Shown here: piece after piece, positions 1 through 8,291 of the stretch | Position numbering within the stretch: position 1 is the stretch's first letter | How the letters are laid out: the number at the start of each line of letters is the position of its first letter | NCBI RefSeq assembly: GCF_003004785.1 | Contig: NZ_PVZS01000004.1 | Coordinates: 1 to 36,101 of the forward strand | Length of the DNA stretch: 36,101 bases | Source of the DNA: Alsobacter soli | GTDB taxonomy: Bacteria; Pseudomonadota; Alphaproteobacteria; Rhizobiales; Beijerinckiaceae | Reading direction: 5' to 3' | The notes under the pieces: model-generated | Told to the model about the DNA's origin: nothing | What the model saw: only the letters and a program-made list of their open reading frames with translations | Database searches by the model: none | Translations under genes and position numbers: made by a program

Positions 1-147
1 CGGACCGCGTCGCTCCAGTTAACGCCCCCAGGCCCCGTATCGGTGTCGGGAATTTCCTGACCCCCGTCCGAAGTCCCTGACTCGAAGCGCGGACGGCGCT
101 CCAGCAAGGTTGGGTGCCTCGCCTCGGCTGCTCACCACAGGCTTCTC

Positions 148-939
148 ATGTTCGGCGACTCGACCCCTTACCAGTTTGCGGATCCCGGACGACCCGCCCA
201 GGCCCGAGGGCGCCGGTGGTCCCCCAAGAACGTGATCATCAGGCAGATGGCGCCTGAGCTCCAGAGCGTGCTGTGCGATGCAGCGGAACCTGTGCGGCTC
301 CGATCGAGGCAGATGCTGGAAGACGTGGGCATGGAGTGCAGATACGTCTACTTCATCGAGACGGGCCGAGTTGCGCTGATGGCCCGCTCCGGGCCGGGAA
401 GAACAAGTGAAATCGGCGTTGTGGACCACCGCGACGTCGTCGGGCTGTCGCTGGTGCTCGGGGCAACGCGATCCTCGCTCCGCGTGGTCGTGCAGGAATC
501 CGGCGAGGCGCTCAGGGTTGGCGCTGACTCCTTCACGAGAATATTGGACGCCATCCCCGACATTCGGCGCAAGCTGCTGATCTATGTGCACACGGTCTAC
601 GCTCGAAACGCACAGATCGCCCTTTGCAACGCCCATCACTCAGTCGCCCAACGGGTCGCACGTTGGCTGGCTTGGGTCGCGGGGCGTGAGGAGCAGGCGC
701 AGGAGATCCGCCTTACCCACGACCAGCTCGCCCGCAATCTCGGCGTTCGGCGCGCCACCATCAGTGAGGCGCTCGGCCATTTCGAAGCGCAGGGCCTGCT
801 GCAGCGGCGCCGTGGCGCGATTGTCGTGCACACAGAACAGATTGAGCGCGAAGCCTGCTCCTGCCTCAGGATGTTGCGCAGAACCGAGGAGCCTGAGCCC
901 GATGCGGGCCGGCGCTTCAGCCCACTTCTGTGCAGCTAG
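148..939 (+). CDS. Crp/Fnr-family transcriptional regulator
   Basis: The 263-residue product reads as a cytoplasmic cAMP-receptor-type regulator. Residues about 28-135 form the cyclic-nucleotide-binding-like beta barrel, with the typical VYFIETGRVAL strand at 67-77. Residues about 160-230 form the winged helix, with LTHDQLARNLGVRRATISEA as the helix-turn-helix at 189-208. The N-terminal cysteine cluster of oxygen-sensing FNR is absent, so an Fe-S sensor is unlikely; the effector is unknown. The ATG at 148 has only a weak upstream ribosome site, and about 27 residues precede the usual domain start, so translation could begin later, for example at the ATG at 247. A small membrane gene follows 11 bases after the stop and may be cotranscribed. 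Confidence 0.9.
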   Translation: MFGDSTPYQFADPGRPAQARGRRWSPKNVIIRQMAPELQSVLCDAAEPVRLRSRQMLEDVGMECRYVYFIETGRVALMARSGPGRTSEIGVVDHRDVVGLSLVLGATRSSLRVVVQESGEALRVGADSFTRILDAIPDIRRKLLIYVHTVYARNAQIALCNAHHSVAQRVARWLAWVAGREEQAQEIRLTHDQLARNLGVRRATISEALGHFEAQGLLQRRRGAIVVHTEQIEREACSCLRMLRRTEEPEPDAGRRFSPLLCS

Positions 940-950
940 GGAGTTGGAAG

Positions 951-1121
951 ATGGGCATCGAAATCGTTCTGCTGGCCGGGCTCGCGGCGGGCCTCAAGGC
1001 CGAGGCGGCGCTTCGCCCTCGCTGGCGAGACCAGTCCGAAGCCATGGCGCTCCTGCTCGGCTTGATCGCGCTGTGCGGTGTCGTGCTTTGGTTTTTGCGC
1101 TTCGTGACTCCGTCCGTCTGA
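951..1121 (+). CDS. small membrane protein (56 aa)
   Basis: A short frame lies just downstream of the Crp/Fnr gene. The ATG at 951 is preceded by a purine-rich stretch (GGGAGTTGGAAG), which favours it over a GTG at 930 inside the regulator gene. The product has an N-terminal hydrophobic stretch (IEIVLLAGLAAGL), a charged middle (RPRWRDQSE) and a strongly hydrophobic C-terminal segment (ALLLGLIALCGVVLWFLRF), so one or two membrane passes are likely. I do not recognise a family. Its place between a regulator and a hypothetical gene on the same strand suggests a short operon. Confidence 0.5.
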   Translation: MGIEIVLLAGLAAGLKAEAALRPRWRDQSEAMALLLGLIALCGVVLWFLRFVTPSV

Positions 1122-1132
1122 GAGGAAATATC

Positions 1133-1567
1133 ATGCTGTCGTTCCGCAATGCGGGCGCTTCTTCCCGTCGCCGGCCAGGGCTCCCGAGGCCACGCTCCCC
1201 GGCAGAACGCCAGGGCTATTTCGATGGGACGCTCGGTACGGAGGATGACGGTGTTCCTGTCCCGGGCGGTGTCGAAGTGACTGGCGATTCAATGGCGAAG
1301 CGCCAAGCTCAGGGCATGAAGTGCCTGCCCGATCTCAATGCCACGGTCGAACTGCTCAAGAGAATGACGGTGCCGAGTCCGACCACGGGGGACACGGTCA
1401 CCTGCCAAGCCGGTGAACTGGCGGCAGTGGTGTACCGATCCAACGATCACATCATCGCTACGGTCTCTGACATGGCTACCGGCAGCCCTAAGGCTTTCCT
1501 CGACCTACGCCTGTCGCGCATCGGGGTCGATTTCAGGCTGACCAAGGGATTGACCCAGGGCGTCTAG
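1133..1567 (+). CDS. hypothetical protein (144 aa)
   Basis: The frame opens at an ATG preceded by AGAGGAAA at a good distance, 11 bases after the small membrane gene, so the two are probably cotranscribed. The N-terminal 50 residues are rich in Arg, Pro and Ser and look disordered. The C-terminal half (from about residue 60) has regular alternating hydrophobicity and looks folded: CLPDLNATVELLKRMTVPSP, then GDTVTCQAGELAAVVYRSND and ending KAFLDLRLSRIGVDFRLTKG. I recognise no family. A GC-rich hairpin follows the stop codon and probably ends the transcript. Function unknown. Confidence 0.55.
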   Translation: MLSFRNAGASSRRRPGLPRPRSPAERQGYFDGTLGTEDDGVPVPGGVEVTGDSMAKRQAQGMKCLPDLNATVELLKRMTVPSPTTGDTVTCQAGELAAVVYRSNDHIIATVSDMATGSPKAFLDLRLSRIGVDFRLTKGLTQGV

Positions 1568-1609
1568 GTTCGCGGCAGCCTCGCTGAGGGGAGCAGAGGC
1601 TCCGCATCA

Positions 1610-1638
1610 GGGAGGGAGGCGCCGCTGCGCCCCCTCCC
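1610..1638 (+). terminator. intrinsic terminator-like hairpin
   Basis: GGGAGGGAGGCGC at 1610-1622 pairs with GCGCCCCCTCCC at 1627-1638 across a four-base loop, with a single bulged A. A weakly T-rich run (ATTTCCCTT) follows. It lies about 40 bases after the stop of the hypothetical gene ending at 1567 and is well placed to end the Crp/Fnr operon. Confidence 0.55.
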
Positions 1639-1718
1639 ATTTCCCTTGTCGGGCGCTCGATGGTCACGATCATCAGAAGGCGCCAAGACGAACAAGAAGC
1701 ATGGAAGGAGTTGAACGC

Positions 1719-1982
1719 ATGGAGATTAGGGCGATCGCGATTAGTCAGAAGGATCACAAGGCCATCGTGCTGCTGCGCTCGGAAGACGGCGCTGCACTCG
1801 ACCAAGACTGGCTCCAATGTCAGGTCGTGATCGATTGGTCCGGGGAACAGTCGATACAGCAGATCCGAGAGACGGCCCTTGCACGGTTTGTGGCCTTCGC
1901 GAGGGAACTGGCTGGGTCATGCAGCCCCCCAGGGCAGGTACGTGCGATGCAGGCGCCAGCCTCCGACCGGAACGCTGCCTGA
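1719..1982 (+). CDS. hypothetical protein (87 aa)
   Basis: A small cytoplasmic protein with no family I recognise. An in-frame ATG lies at 1701, but AAGGAG at 1705-1710 sits eight bases before the ATG at 1719, which makes the second ATG the likelier start. The sequence begins MEIRAIAISQKDHKAIVLLR and continues with DQDWLQCQVVIDWSGEQSIQ, a pattern typical of a small alpha/beta fold. The last 20 residues are low in structure. It follows the terminator-like hairpin at 1610-1638, so it probably has its own promoter. It converges with the TerC-like gene on the other strand 37 bases downstream. Confidence 0.5.
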   Translation: MEIRAIAISQKDHKAIVLLRSEDGAALDQDWLQCQVVIDWSGEQSIQQIRETALARFVAFARELAGSCSPPGQVRAMQAPASDRNAA

Positions 1983-2019
1983 CACCCTGCGTCAGCGCAT
2001 GTTGGATTCCGGCAGACCG

Positions 2020-2712
2020 TCAGTGCACGGCCTGCGCTCCGTGCGCGCGGCGGCGCAGGAAAAATCCGGCCGCGATCACTGCGAAGGCGCCGCCGACCTC
2101 CACGATCCAGTCGACCTCGTGCAGGGCGGCGCTTCCAAACTCGTCGACCATAATCGGATCAGAGACGAGCATCGCGCCGGCTACCCAGCCCAGGAGCGCC
2201 GCGCCAAGCCAGACGAATACAGGAAATCGCTCGATTAGCGCCAGGATGGCCGTCGCACCCGCAACAATGAGCGGGATTGAGATGAGTAGCCCGAGGACCA
2301 ACATGGCCCAGGAATCCTGCGCCACCGCGGCGATGGCGAGCACATTGTCCAGGCTCATGACCATGTCAGCGATGGCGATCGTCCGGATGACCCGGAGCAG
2401 CCTGTCGGAGTCGCCGATGCGACTGTCCGTGTCCTCCTCCTCTTCGACCAGCAGTTTCACCGCGATCCAGAACAGGAGGAGGCTGCCCAGGATCTTGAGG
2501 AAGGGCGTCGTGAGCAGGCTGGCGACAAGCACGGTGAACACGATGCGCAGAAGCACGGCGACGCCCGCGCCCAGCGCCATGCCGGCGCGGACCCGATGTG
2601 GCGGCAACCCCCTGCAGGCGAGCGCGATCACCACCGCGTTGTCGCCTGACAGGATGATGTTGATCCAGATGATCTGGACGACCTTGATCAGGTCAGGTCC
2701 GATGCTTTCCAT
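2020..2712 (-). CDS. YjbE/TerC-family integral membrane protein
   Basis: The 230-residue product is a polytopic inner-membrane protein of the TerC superfamily, closest in pattern to the YjbE group of putative metal exporters. The two halves each carry the family signature with acidic residues in the membrane: SGDNAVVIALA near residues 22-32 and SLDNVLAIAAV near 119-129. An acidic loop (VEEEEDTD) at about 89-96 separates the halves. Seven hydrophobic segments are visible and the C terminus is basic (FFLRRRAHG). Related proteins are linked to manganese or other metal homeostasis. The ATG at 2712 is preceded by GGTGAG. It is separated by about 70 bases from the GntR gene upstream on the same strand and may be read through from it. 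Confidence 0.85.
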   Translation of the reverse strand: MESIGPDLIKVVQIIWINIILSGDNAVVIALACRGLPPHRVRAGMALGAGVAVLLRIVFTVLVASLLTTPFLKILGSLLLFWIAVKLLVEEEEDTDSRIGDSDRLLRVIRTIAIADMVMSLDNVLAIAAVAQDSWAMLVLGLLISIPLIVAGATAILALIERFPVFVWLGAALLGWVAGAMLVSDPIMVDEFGSAALHEVDWIVEVGGAFAVIAAGFFLRRRAHGAQAVH

Positions 2713-2781
2713 GACTCACCATTTTCGAATTCATTCGCCGCGCGAGCACGTCGGCGCGCCCAGCGGCGTTCCCGCGCCGCC

Positions 2782-3528
2782 TTAGACCGGCGCCGCCTGT
2801 TGGTGAACGTCACCGCCGCCGGGCTCTCCCCAGTGGAACTGGACATGCGCGGCGAGGCCGAGCGTATGTTCGCGCACCAGTGTCTCCGCGCGGTCCGCGT
2901 CCCGCGCCAGCAGCGCGGCGATGATCGCCTCATGCTCGGAGATCGACGTGAAAATCCGCCGGTTCTGCCGCAAGGCGGCGACGCGGATCGCGCGCACGTG
3001 CAGGAACAGGTTTCGGGTCATCTCTTCCAGCAACCGGCTCCCGCTCAGGCGGATGATGCTCTGATGGAAGGCGATGTTGGCGTCCGAATACTCGCCCACG
3101 GCGTCGTCAGGTTCCGCTACGAGGCCGCCGAACCGTGTGGCGAGCGACTCCAGGTCGTCATCATGGGCGTGAAGCGCGGCGAGCCTGGCCGCCATGCTCT
3201 CCAAGGCGGCCCAGACCGTGATCATCTCGATGATCTCGTCCCTGGACTTGCGGACGATGAAGACTCCCTTGCGCGGGACGGAGCGGACCAGCCCCTCGTT
3301 TTCCAGGTGGGCCAGCGCTTCCCTGATCGGGGTCCGGCTGATGCCGAGGTCTTCCGAAAGGCGGCGTTCATCGACGCGAATCTCCCGCGCATGCCCGTAG
3401 ATATCCATGCTGGCGATGGCCGTCTTGATGGCGGCGTAGGCGCGTGTTCGCAGGCTGACCGAGGTGTCCAGCGGTCCGAGATGCAGTCGCTCCTGCGCCG
3501 CTTCCGGGGCGATGATGATCATGCTCAT
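2782..3528 (-). CDS. GntR-family (FadR/FCD type) transcriptional regulator
   Basis: The 248-residue product has an N-terminal winged helix at about residues 28-97, with LSEDLGISRTPIREALAHLE as the helix-turn-helix and GLVRSVPRKGVFI as the wing. A C-terminal FCD ligand domain spans about 104-232, with the ANIAFHQSIIR and SEHEAIIAALLARDADRAE helices that usually supply metal or carboxylate-binding residues. It is the last gene of the transporter operon: its ATG is seven bases past the tctA stop codon, and its GAGGAGG ribosome site overlaps that stop, so translation is probably coupled. FCD regulators commonly respond to small carboxylates or their CoA esters. It probably controls the upstream tctCBA genes through the region before tctC. 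Confidence 0.9.
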   Translation of the reverse strand: MSMIIIAPEAAQERLHLGPLDTSVSLRTRAYAAIKTAIASMDIYGHAREIRVDERRLSEDLGISRTPIREALAHLENEGLVRSVPRKGVFIVRKSRDEIIEMITVWAALESMAARLAALHAHDDDLESLATRFGGLVAEPDDAVGEYSDANIAFHQSIIRLSGSRLLEEMTRNLFLHVRAIRVAALRQNRRIFTSISEHEAIIAALLARDADRAETLVREHTLGLAAHVQFHWGEPGGGDVHQQAAPV

Positions 3529-3535
3529 CGCCTCC

Positions 3536-5059
3536 TCAGCCGGCCACCACCGGAGCGTCCGGCTTGCGCGGGGACCGCAGCTTCTGGAGGAAGAGCGAGA
3601 TCACCGGCCAGGACAGCATCACGAGCGCCAGCGTCACGATCGAGCCGACGAGCGGATTCGACCAGAAGATGGTCAGGCTCCCCTGCGACACGAGCATGGC
3701 CTGCCGGAATGAGCTCTCCGCCATGTCGCCGAGGACGAGGGCCAGCACGAGCGGCGCCAAGGGGTAGTGCAGCTTCTTGAAGACGTAGCCCAGCACGCCG
3801 AAGATCAGCATGATCGAGATGTCCAGCAGGGCGTTGTGCACCGTGTAGGCTCCCACCGCGCAGATCACGATGATCACGGGCGCGATGATGCTGAATGGGA
3901 TGCGCAGGATCGCGGCGAACAGCGGGACGGTAGTCAGCACCACGATCAGTCCGGCGATGTTGCCCATGTATATGCTGGCGATCAGGCCCCAGACGAAGTC
4001 CCGCTGCTCAACAAACAGCAGAGGTCCGGGCTGCAGACCCCAGATCAGGAGGCCGCCCAGCAGCACCGCCGCGGTCGGCGAGCCCGGGATCCCGAGCGTG
4101 AGCATCGGCAGCAGCGCGCTGGTGCCGGCCGCGTGAGCGGCCGTCTCCGGCGCGAGGACGCCCTCCACCTCGCCGGTTCCGAAGCGGGCGCCATTGCGGG
4201 AGAAGCGCTTGGCCAGACCGTAGCTCATGAAGGAAGCCGGGGTGGCCCCGCCGGGGGTGATGCCCATCCAGCACCCGACCATGGCCCCGCGCACCGCCGT
4301 GACCCAATAGCGGGGCAGCTCCGCCCAGGTTTCCAGAACCACCTTGGGATTGATCTTGGCGGTCTTGCCCTTGAACGCCAGGCCCTCCTCCATGGTCAGC
4401 AGGATCTCGCCAACCCCGAACAGTCCGATGACGGCGACCAGGAAGTCGAAGCCGCGCAGCAGCTCGACGGTGCCGAACGTCATCCGCAGCTGCCCCGTGA
4501 CGGTGTCGAGGCCAACAGCCGCGAGGGCGAAGCCGAGCATCATCGAGGAGATGACCTTGAACGGCGATTCCTTCCCCATTCCGACGAAGCTGCAGAAGGT
4601 CAGCAGATACACGGCGAAGAATTCCGCCGGGCCGAACTGCAGGGCGAACTTGGCGATCAGGGGCGCCAGGAAGGTGAGCAGCAGCGTGGCCACGAACGCG
4701 CCCAAGAAGGAGCCCGTGAAGGCCGTGGTCAGGGCCGCCCCCGCCCGCCCCTTCTGTGCGAGCGGATAACCGTCGAACGTTGTGGCGACTGACCAGGGCT
4801 CACCGGGGATGTTGAAGAGGACGGACGTGATCGCTCCGCCGAACAAGGCGCCCCAATAAATTGAGGACAGCATGATGATCGCCGAGGTCGGCGACATGCT
4901 GAACGTCAGCGGCAGCAGGATCGCGACGCCGTTGGCGCCCCCGAGCCCGGGCAGCACGCCGATGAGCACGCCAAGGAAGATGCCGATGAACATGTAGAGG
5001 ATGTTCATGGGATCGCTGAGGACGGCGAAACCGTGAATCAGGGACGAGAGCGCTTCCAC
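3536..5059 (-). CDS. tctA: tripartite tricarboxylate transporter permease, large subunit
   Basis: A polytopic inner-membrane protein of about 507 residues and the full length expected for TctA. The signature GVLPGLGGANG lies at about residues 34-44. A second family block (MGITPGGATPASFMSYGLAK) sits near the middle and a third (LTLGIPGSPTAAVLLGGL) about 90 residues later. TctA forms the channel of the TTT secondary transporter together with TctB, and receives substrate from TctC. A GTG at 5065 touches the GGAGG ribosome site, so the GTG at 5059, five bases after GGAGG, is the better start. It lies 120 bases after tctB on the same strand. Substrate is not predictable beyond a small carboxylate. 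Confidence 0.93.
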   Translation of the reverse strand: MEALSSLIHGFAVLSDPMNILYMFIGIFLGVLIGVLPGLGGANGVAILLPLTFSMSPTSAIIMLSSIYWGALFGGAITSVLFNIPGEPWSVATTFDGYPLAQKGRAGAALTTAFTGSFLGAFVATLLLTFLAPLIAKFALQFGPAEFFAVYLLTFCSFVGMGKESPFKVISSMMLGFALAAVGLDTVTGQLRMTFGTVELLRGFDFLVAVIGLFGVGEILLTMEEGLAFKGKTAKINPKVVLETWAELPRYWVTAVRGAMVGCWMGITPGGATPASFMSYGLAKRFSRNGARFGTGEVEGVLAPETAAHAAGTSALLPMLTLGIPGSPTAAVLLGGLLIWGLQPGPLLFVEQRDFVWGLIASIYMGNIAGLIVVLTTVPLFAAILRIPFSIIAPVIIVICAVGAYTVHNALLDISIMLIFGVLGYVFKKLHYPLAPLVLALVLGDMAESSFRQAMLVSQGSLTIFWSNPLVGSIVTLALVMLSWPVISLFLQKLRSPRKPDAPVVAG

Positions 5060-5179
5060 GAGCACCTCCGAACAGGTTCGGCGTGGTCGCCGCCTCGCGG
5101 CGCGGCCAGCGGTTCAGCAGGAGGATCGCCGGGCGTTCGATGGCCGGTCAGGCGGCGGGGCCGCCCGGCGACGGATGGG

Positions 5180-5686
5180 TCAGTAGCCGAGCCAGGATTC
5201 GAGCGGCCCCTTGGGGAGCGGCACGAGGAACCAGACCTCGAACATGAAGAACAGCGCCAGCGGGACCAGGATGGCGACCGGGGCGATGCGGTGCGCCGGG
5301 TATCTCCCCAGCCATGCCATGAACGCCGCGATGAACAGCGCCGCGGAGACGTAGATGCCGAGATAGCCGATGGCGATCACGAACACGGCCGCCGGAACGA
5401 GCACCTGTAACACTCGGGTCAGCTCGGAGCGCGCCACGAAGTTGGAGGGGCGACCCTCCTTGACCATGAGGTTGGCCACGAAGGTCACGGAACTGGCGAT
5501 CAGCATGATCAGGCCGACATAGAACGGGAAGTACCCGGCCTGTGGCCCGTCATCGGCCCAGCGCGCCCCAATGCGCCAGTTGTCTGTCATTACCAGGAGC
5601 GCGGCCGCCATGAACATCCCGGCGACGACGAGTTCCATCAGACGCACGGACACTGTGCGCTCGCGCGGTTCGATCGGGTTGGACAT
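5180..5686 (-). CDS. tctB: tripartite tricarboxylate transporter small membrane subunit
   Basis: The 168-residue product has the length and four-helix hydrophobic profile of TctB, the small membrane subunit that pairs with TctA. The N terminus is polar (MSNPIEPRERTVSVR). Helices follow at about 16-34, 55-73, 90-110 and 120-155, with the WADDGPQAGYFPFYVGLIM segment typical of the family leading into helix 2. The ATG at 5686 has GAGGA at a suitable distance. It is second in the operon, about 70 bases after tctC. Sequence conservation in this family is low, so the call rests on size, topology and position between tctC and tctA. Confidence 0.9.
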   Translation of the reverse strand: MSNPIEPRERTVSVRLMELVVAGMFMAAALLVMTDNWRIGARWADDGPQAGYFPFYVGLIMLIASSVTFVANLMVKEGRPSNFVARSELTRVLQVLVPAAVFVIAIGYLGIYVSAALFIAAFMAWLGRYPAHRIAPVAILVPLALFFMFEVWFLVPLPKGPLESWLGY

Positions 5687-5759
5687 AGCAAGTCCTCAGC
5701 CAAGGATGAAGGTCGCGAAGCGGCCCCGGCGCCGTGGCCGGGGCGCGATGCGCGGCGGC

Positions 5760-6779
5760 TCAGGATTTGGCCACGAAGCCGGCCTTCTCCATCAGCGAGC
5801 GGTGCGTCTCCTCTGCCTTCTTGAGCCAGTCCTCGAACTGCTTGCCGGTCATGAAGCTTGTATTGAACGCGCCCGTCTTCATGAAGTCCTTCCACTCGGG
5901 CGTCTCGCGCACCTTCTGCAGGACGCCGACGTAGTAGTCGACCTGCTCCTGGGTGGCGCCCGGAGGCATGAAGACGCCGCGCAGCATCAGGTAGCCGATG
6001 TCGAGGCCCGCCTCTTTGCAGGTCGGGATGTCGCTCCAGGCCTTGCCATTGGCGATCGGCTCCTTGTACGGCAGGCGCTGCGTGTCGAACACGCACAGGG
6101 GCCGCAGCTCCCCGGCCCGCCATTGGGCGACCGCCTCGATGGGGTTGTTCACGCTGGAGGTGATGTGCTGCCCAACCAACTGTGCGGCCACGTCGCCGCC
6201 GCCCTTGTAGGGCACGTAGGTCATTTTCACGCCGGTCGTCTGCTCGATCGCCGCCGTGATGATCTGGTCTTCCTGCTTGGAGCCCGTGCCCCCCATCTTC
6301 ATCTTGTTGGGGCCGCCCGCCTTGATAGCGGAGATGTAGTCGCTCGCCGACTGGTAGGGCGACTTCGCGTTCACCCAGAAAACGAACTCATCCAGCGCGA
6401 GCATCGCGACCGGGGTCATGTCGGTCCACTTGAACGGCACTCCTGTGGCGAGCGGGGTGGTGAACAGGTTCGACAGGGTGATGATCAGCTTGTTCGGGTC
6501 TCCCTTGGACCCCTTCACGTCCAGGAAGCCCTCCGCCCCGGCGCCGCCGCCCTTGTTGATGACGACAAGCGGCTCCGCCATGAGGTTATGTTTCTGGATG
6601 ATGCCCTGGATCATTCGGGCCATCTGGTCGGCCCCGCCGCCGGTCCCGGCAGGCACAATGAACTCGACGGTCTTGGTAGGCTTCCATTCCGCCCTGGCGC
6701 TGGTTGACCAGCCCGCCACCGCGAGGATGCTTGCGGCCAATACAGTAGACGTCAGTGGCGATTGCTTCGATTTTCTCAT
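5760..6779 (-). CDS. tctC: tripartite tricarboxylate transporter substrate-binding protein
   Basis: The 339-residue product is a periplasmic binding protein of the Bug/TctC family. A Sec signal peptide ends near residue 30 (WSTSARA, then EWKP). The mature start KTVEFIVPAGTGGGADQMAR is the usual first ligand-binding strand and loop. Later hallmarks are GGTGSKQEDQI and the YVPYKGGGDVAAQL loop that contacts the bound carboxylate. The ATG at 6779 is preceded by GGAGGAG with six bases of spacing; an upstream in-frame ATG at 6872 would add 31 charged residues before the signal peptide and is rejected. It is the first gene of tctC-tctB-tctA-gntR, so the operon promoter and any operator should lie in the next 200 bases. 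Confidence 0.93.
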   Translation of the reverse strand: MRKSKQSPLTSTVLAASILAVAGWSTSARAEWKPTKTVEFIVPAGTGGGADQMARMIQGIIQKHNLMAEPLVVINKGGGAGAEGFLDVKGSKGDPNKLIITLSNLFTTPLATGVPFKWTDMTPVAMLALDEFVFWVNAKSPYQSASDYISAIKAGGPNKMKMGGTGSKQEDQIITAAIEQTTGVKMTYVPYKGGGDVAAQLVGQHITSSVNNPIEAVAQWRAGELRPLCVFDTQRLPYKEPIANGKAWSDIPTCKEAGLDIGYLMLRGVFMPPGATQEQVDYYVGVLQKVRETPEWKDFMKTGAFNTSFMTGKQFEDWLKKAEETHRSLMEKAGFVAKS

Positions 6780-6861
6780 GATTGTCTCCTCCCGAGCCCC
6801 GCTCTTGGATGGTTCGTTGCACCGGCGGGTCGAGGCGTTGGTTCGCCTTCTCTTGCATCCA

Positions 6862-6911
6862 GCATGAGGCATGCCAAATACAACGCGAGTCAGGATTTTC
6901 CGTAATATACG
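6862..6911. promoter_or_regulatory. candidate operator region upstream of tctC
   Basis: Two short perfect inverted repeats lie 80-135 bases before the tctC start. One is GCATG-AGG-CATGC at 6862-6874 and the other is CGTA-ATA-TACG at 6901-6911. A GntR/FCD regulator encoded at the end of the operon would be expected to bind here. FadR-type sites usually have a GT-N3-AC core, whereas the second palindrome is GT-N5-AC, so the match is only suggestive. Confidence 0.25.
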
Positions 6912-6979
6912 ACAGCATTCATGACTTTCTCGCTGCAGCGAAGCATGGGGAATTGCAGGCCGCGCGCAGACCTAACATC

Positions 6980-7380
6980 TTGATGTTCTTTGAAATTTGA
7001 CGTGAGATCTCGCCGCAGCTTTGCTGCACCGCATCGATCAGCACGTCCCACCCAGCCAACTCAGCGCCGCGCACGCGTTAACGAGCCCGTTTCGCCGACG
7101 GTGGCAATGTCAGGCCAATCGCACGGGCGGACGACCGGGCAGGCGCACTTCGAAGAACAGGAACGTATGGCTCGCAACACCGCAGCGTGCTGCGAGCCAG
7201 CCGCAGAAGTTCGGAACCGACGAGCAGGAGCAATGCGGGGCCGAGCGTCCATGCAGCAGCCGACGACAGATGTCTCTTACAACTAGGTGGACGGAGAAGC
7301 GCTCGGGATTCACAGTTTCAGCCGCTAGCTCAAAGCGGAACTCTAATCGAGTCCTGGGGGAGCGGGACAAGGGGGAGCCC
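6980..7380. other. intergenic region without a recognisable gene
   Basis: About 400 bases lie between the tctC promoter region and the GFA-family gene. Frames here have mixed codon use, and none carries a ribosome site plus a recognisable product. I see no RNA gene. Promoters for both flanking genes are expected, but I could not place them with confidence. Confidence 0.4.
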
Positions 7381-7866
7381 ATGTTTGAACCAATGCCGGG
7401 CGGATGTAGTTGCGGGGCCGTGCGCTTCGAGCTCATGCGGGAACCTATGGTGGTCCATTGTTGCCATTGCCGCGATTGCCAGATTCAGACGGGCGGAGCT
7501 TTCGCTATAAACGCCTTGGTCGAGACAGAATATATTCGATGCGAAAGTGGGGACATCGAGGTTACTTCGATGCCTAGCCCGAGTGGCCGCGGGCACGAGA
7601 TTCATCGCTGTGCATCATGCCTCACGGCCGTCTGGAGCGACTATGGGCGACGGCCATTCCTTCGCTTCCTGCGGGTCTCCACGCTCGACGATGCTCATTC
7701 CATTGTGCCAGATGTCCACATCTTCACTCGCTCAAAGGTACCCTGGGTGGCGTTGCCGAATGGCGTTCCCGTCTTCGACGTGTACTACGACGTGGAGAGG
7801 CTTTGGCGCCCCGAGAGCCTCGCCAGGCGCGCAGCTATGTTAGTCGAGGCGGGCGCCAGCCAATGA
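7381..7866 (+). CDS. GFA-family (glutathione-dependent formaldehyde-activating-like) zinc protein
   Basis: The 161-residue product has the cysteine pattern of the GFA fold. GGCSCGAVRFE is at residues 7-17, HCCHCRDCQIQTGGAF is at about 26-41, and HRCASCLTAVWSDYG is at about 74-88. These motifs hold two zinc ions in characterised members, which bind glutathione adducts such as S-hydroxymethylglutathione. Most paralogues have unknown substrates, so a formaldehyde role is not established. The ATG at 7381 follows AAGGGGGA at good spacing; the frame is open further upstream, but that part lacks coding character. The gene stands alone, with no same-strand partner for 2.8 kb downstream. Confidence 0.88.
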   Translation: MFEPMPGGCSCGAVRFELMREPMVVHCCHCRDCQIQTGGAFAINALVETEYIRCESGDIEVTSMPSPSGRGHEIHRCASCLTAVWSDYGRRPFLRFLRVSTLDDAHSIVPDVHIFTRSKVPWVALPNGVPVFDVYYDVERLWRPESLARRAAMLVEAGASQ

Positions 7867-8195
7867 GGGTCTTCGACACACAAGTTCGGTTCGGGTAGGA
7901 AGCGGTCGCTTAATGGCCCCGGAGCGAAGGACCGCAATGACGCGATCAGGAAGGAGCTGCCGCTGAGCAAAGCTCTATCGTCGGCCTATAGATCTCGCGC
8001 CGCCCGCTCGCGCCTTGGCGCAGCGGAACCAGCCTGAAACGGCTGCTTTGCCGCCCAGCGACCCAGGTAGGCGCGTGGGCGGCCCGTTCGCGAGACCTCG
8101 TTGCTATGGGGGAGCCGAACGCAACTCCAGACCCGATGTAGACCTCGAGGTCAGCAGCTCTCGAGGAAGACTGCCTGGCGGAAGCACAGGTCGGA

Positions 8196-8291
8196 TCAAC
8201 TGCCATGCGCGGAACGGCTCGCACGAGGCCCCTCGATTATCGTGCGGATGCGAGCGGCGAGCTGGTCCATCGGGAATGGCTTGCTGAGTAC
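8196..8291 (-). pseudogene. out-of-frame 3' end of the hybrid kinase receiver domain
   Basis: In a different frame from the kinase gene, this stretch encodes VLSKPFPMDQLAARIRTIIE followed by 11 residues and a TGA at 8196-8198. LSKPF and the following helix are the standard end of a response-regulator receiver domain, including the conserved lysine. The kinase frame runs into it out of register after ENAAIC and stops at 8237. Comparison with the usual spacing in this family suggests about 25 bases were lost just before position 8291, shifting the frame. It is either a real mutation or an assembly error. Confidence 0.7.

Noticed and set aside
19-639. Minus-strand frame of 206 codons opposite the Crp/Fnr gene
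   Set aside because: It is the complement of a clear regulator gene, is rich in His and Arg, and has no ribosome site or motif.
2800-4792. Two long plus-strand frames opposite gntR and tctA
   Set aside because: High GC leaves complementary frames open; the minus-strand genes have full family matches, and these frames have none.
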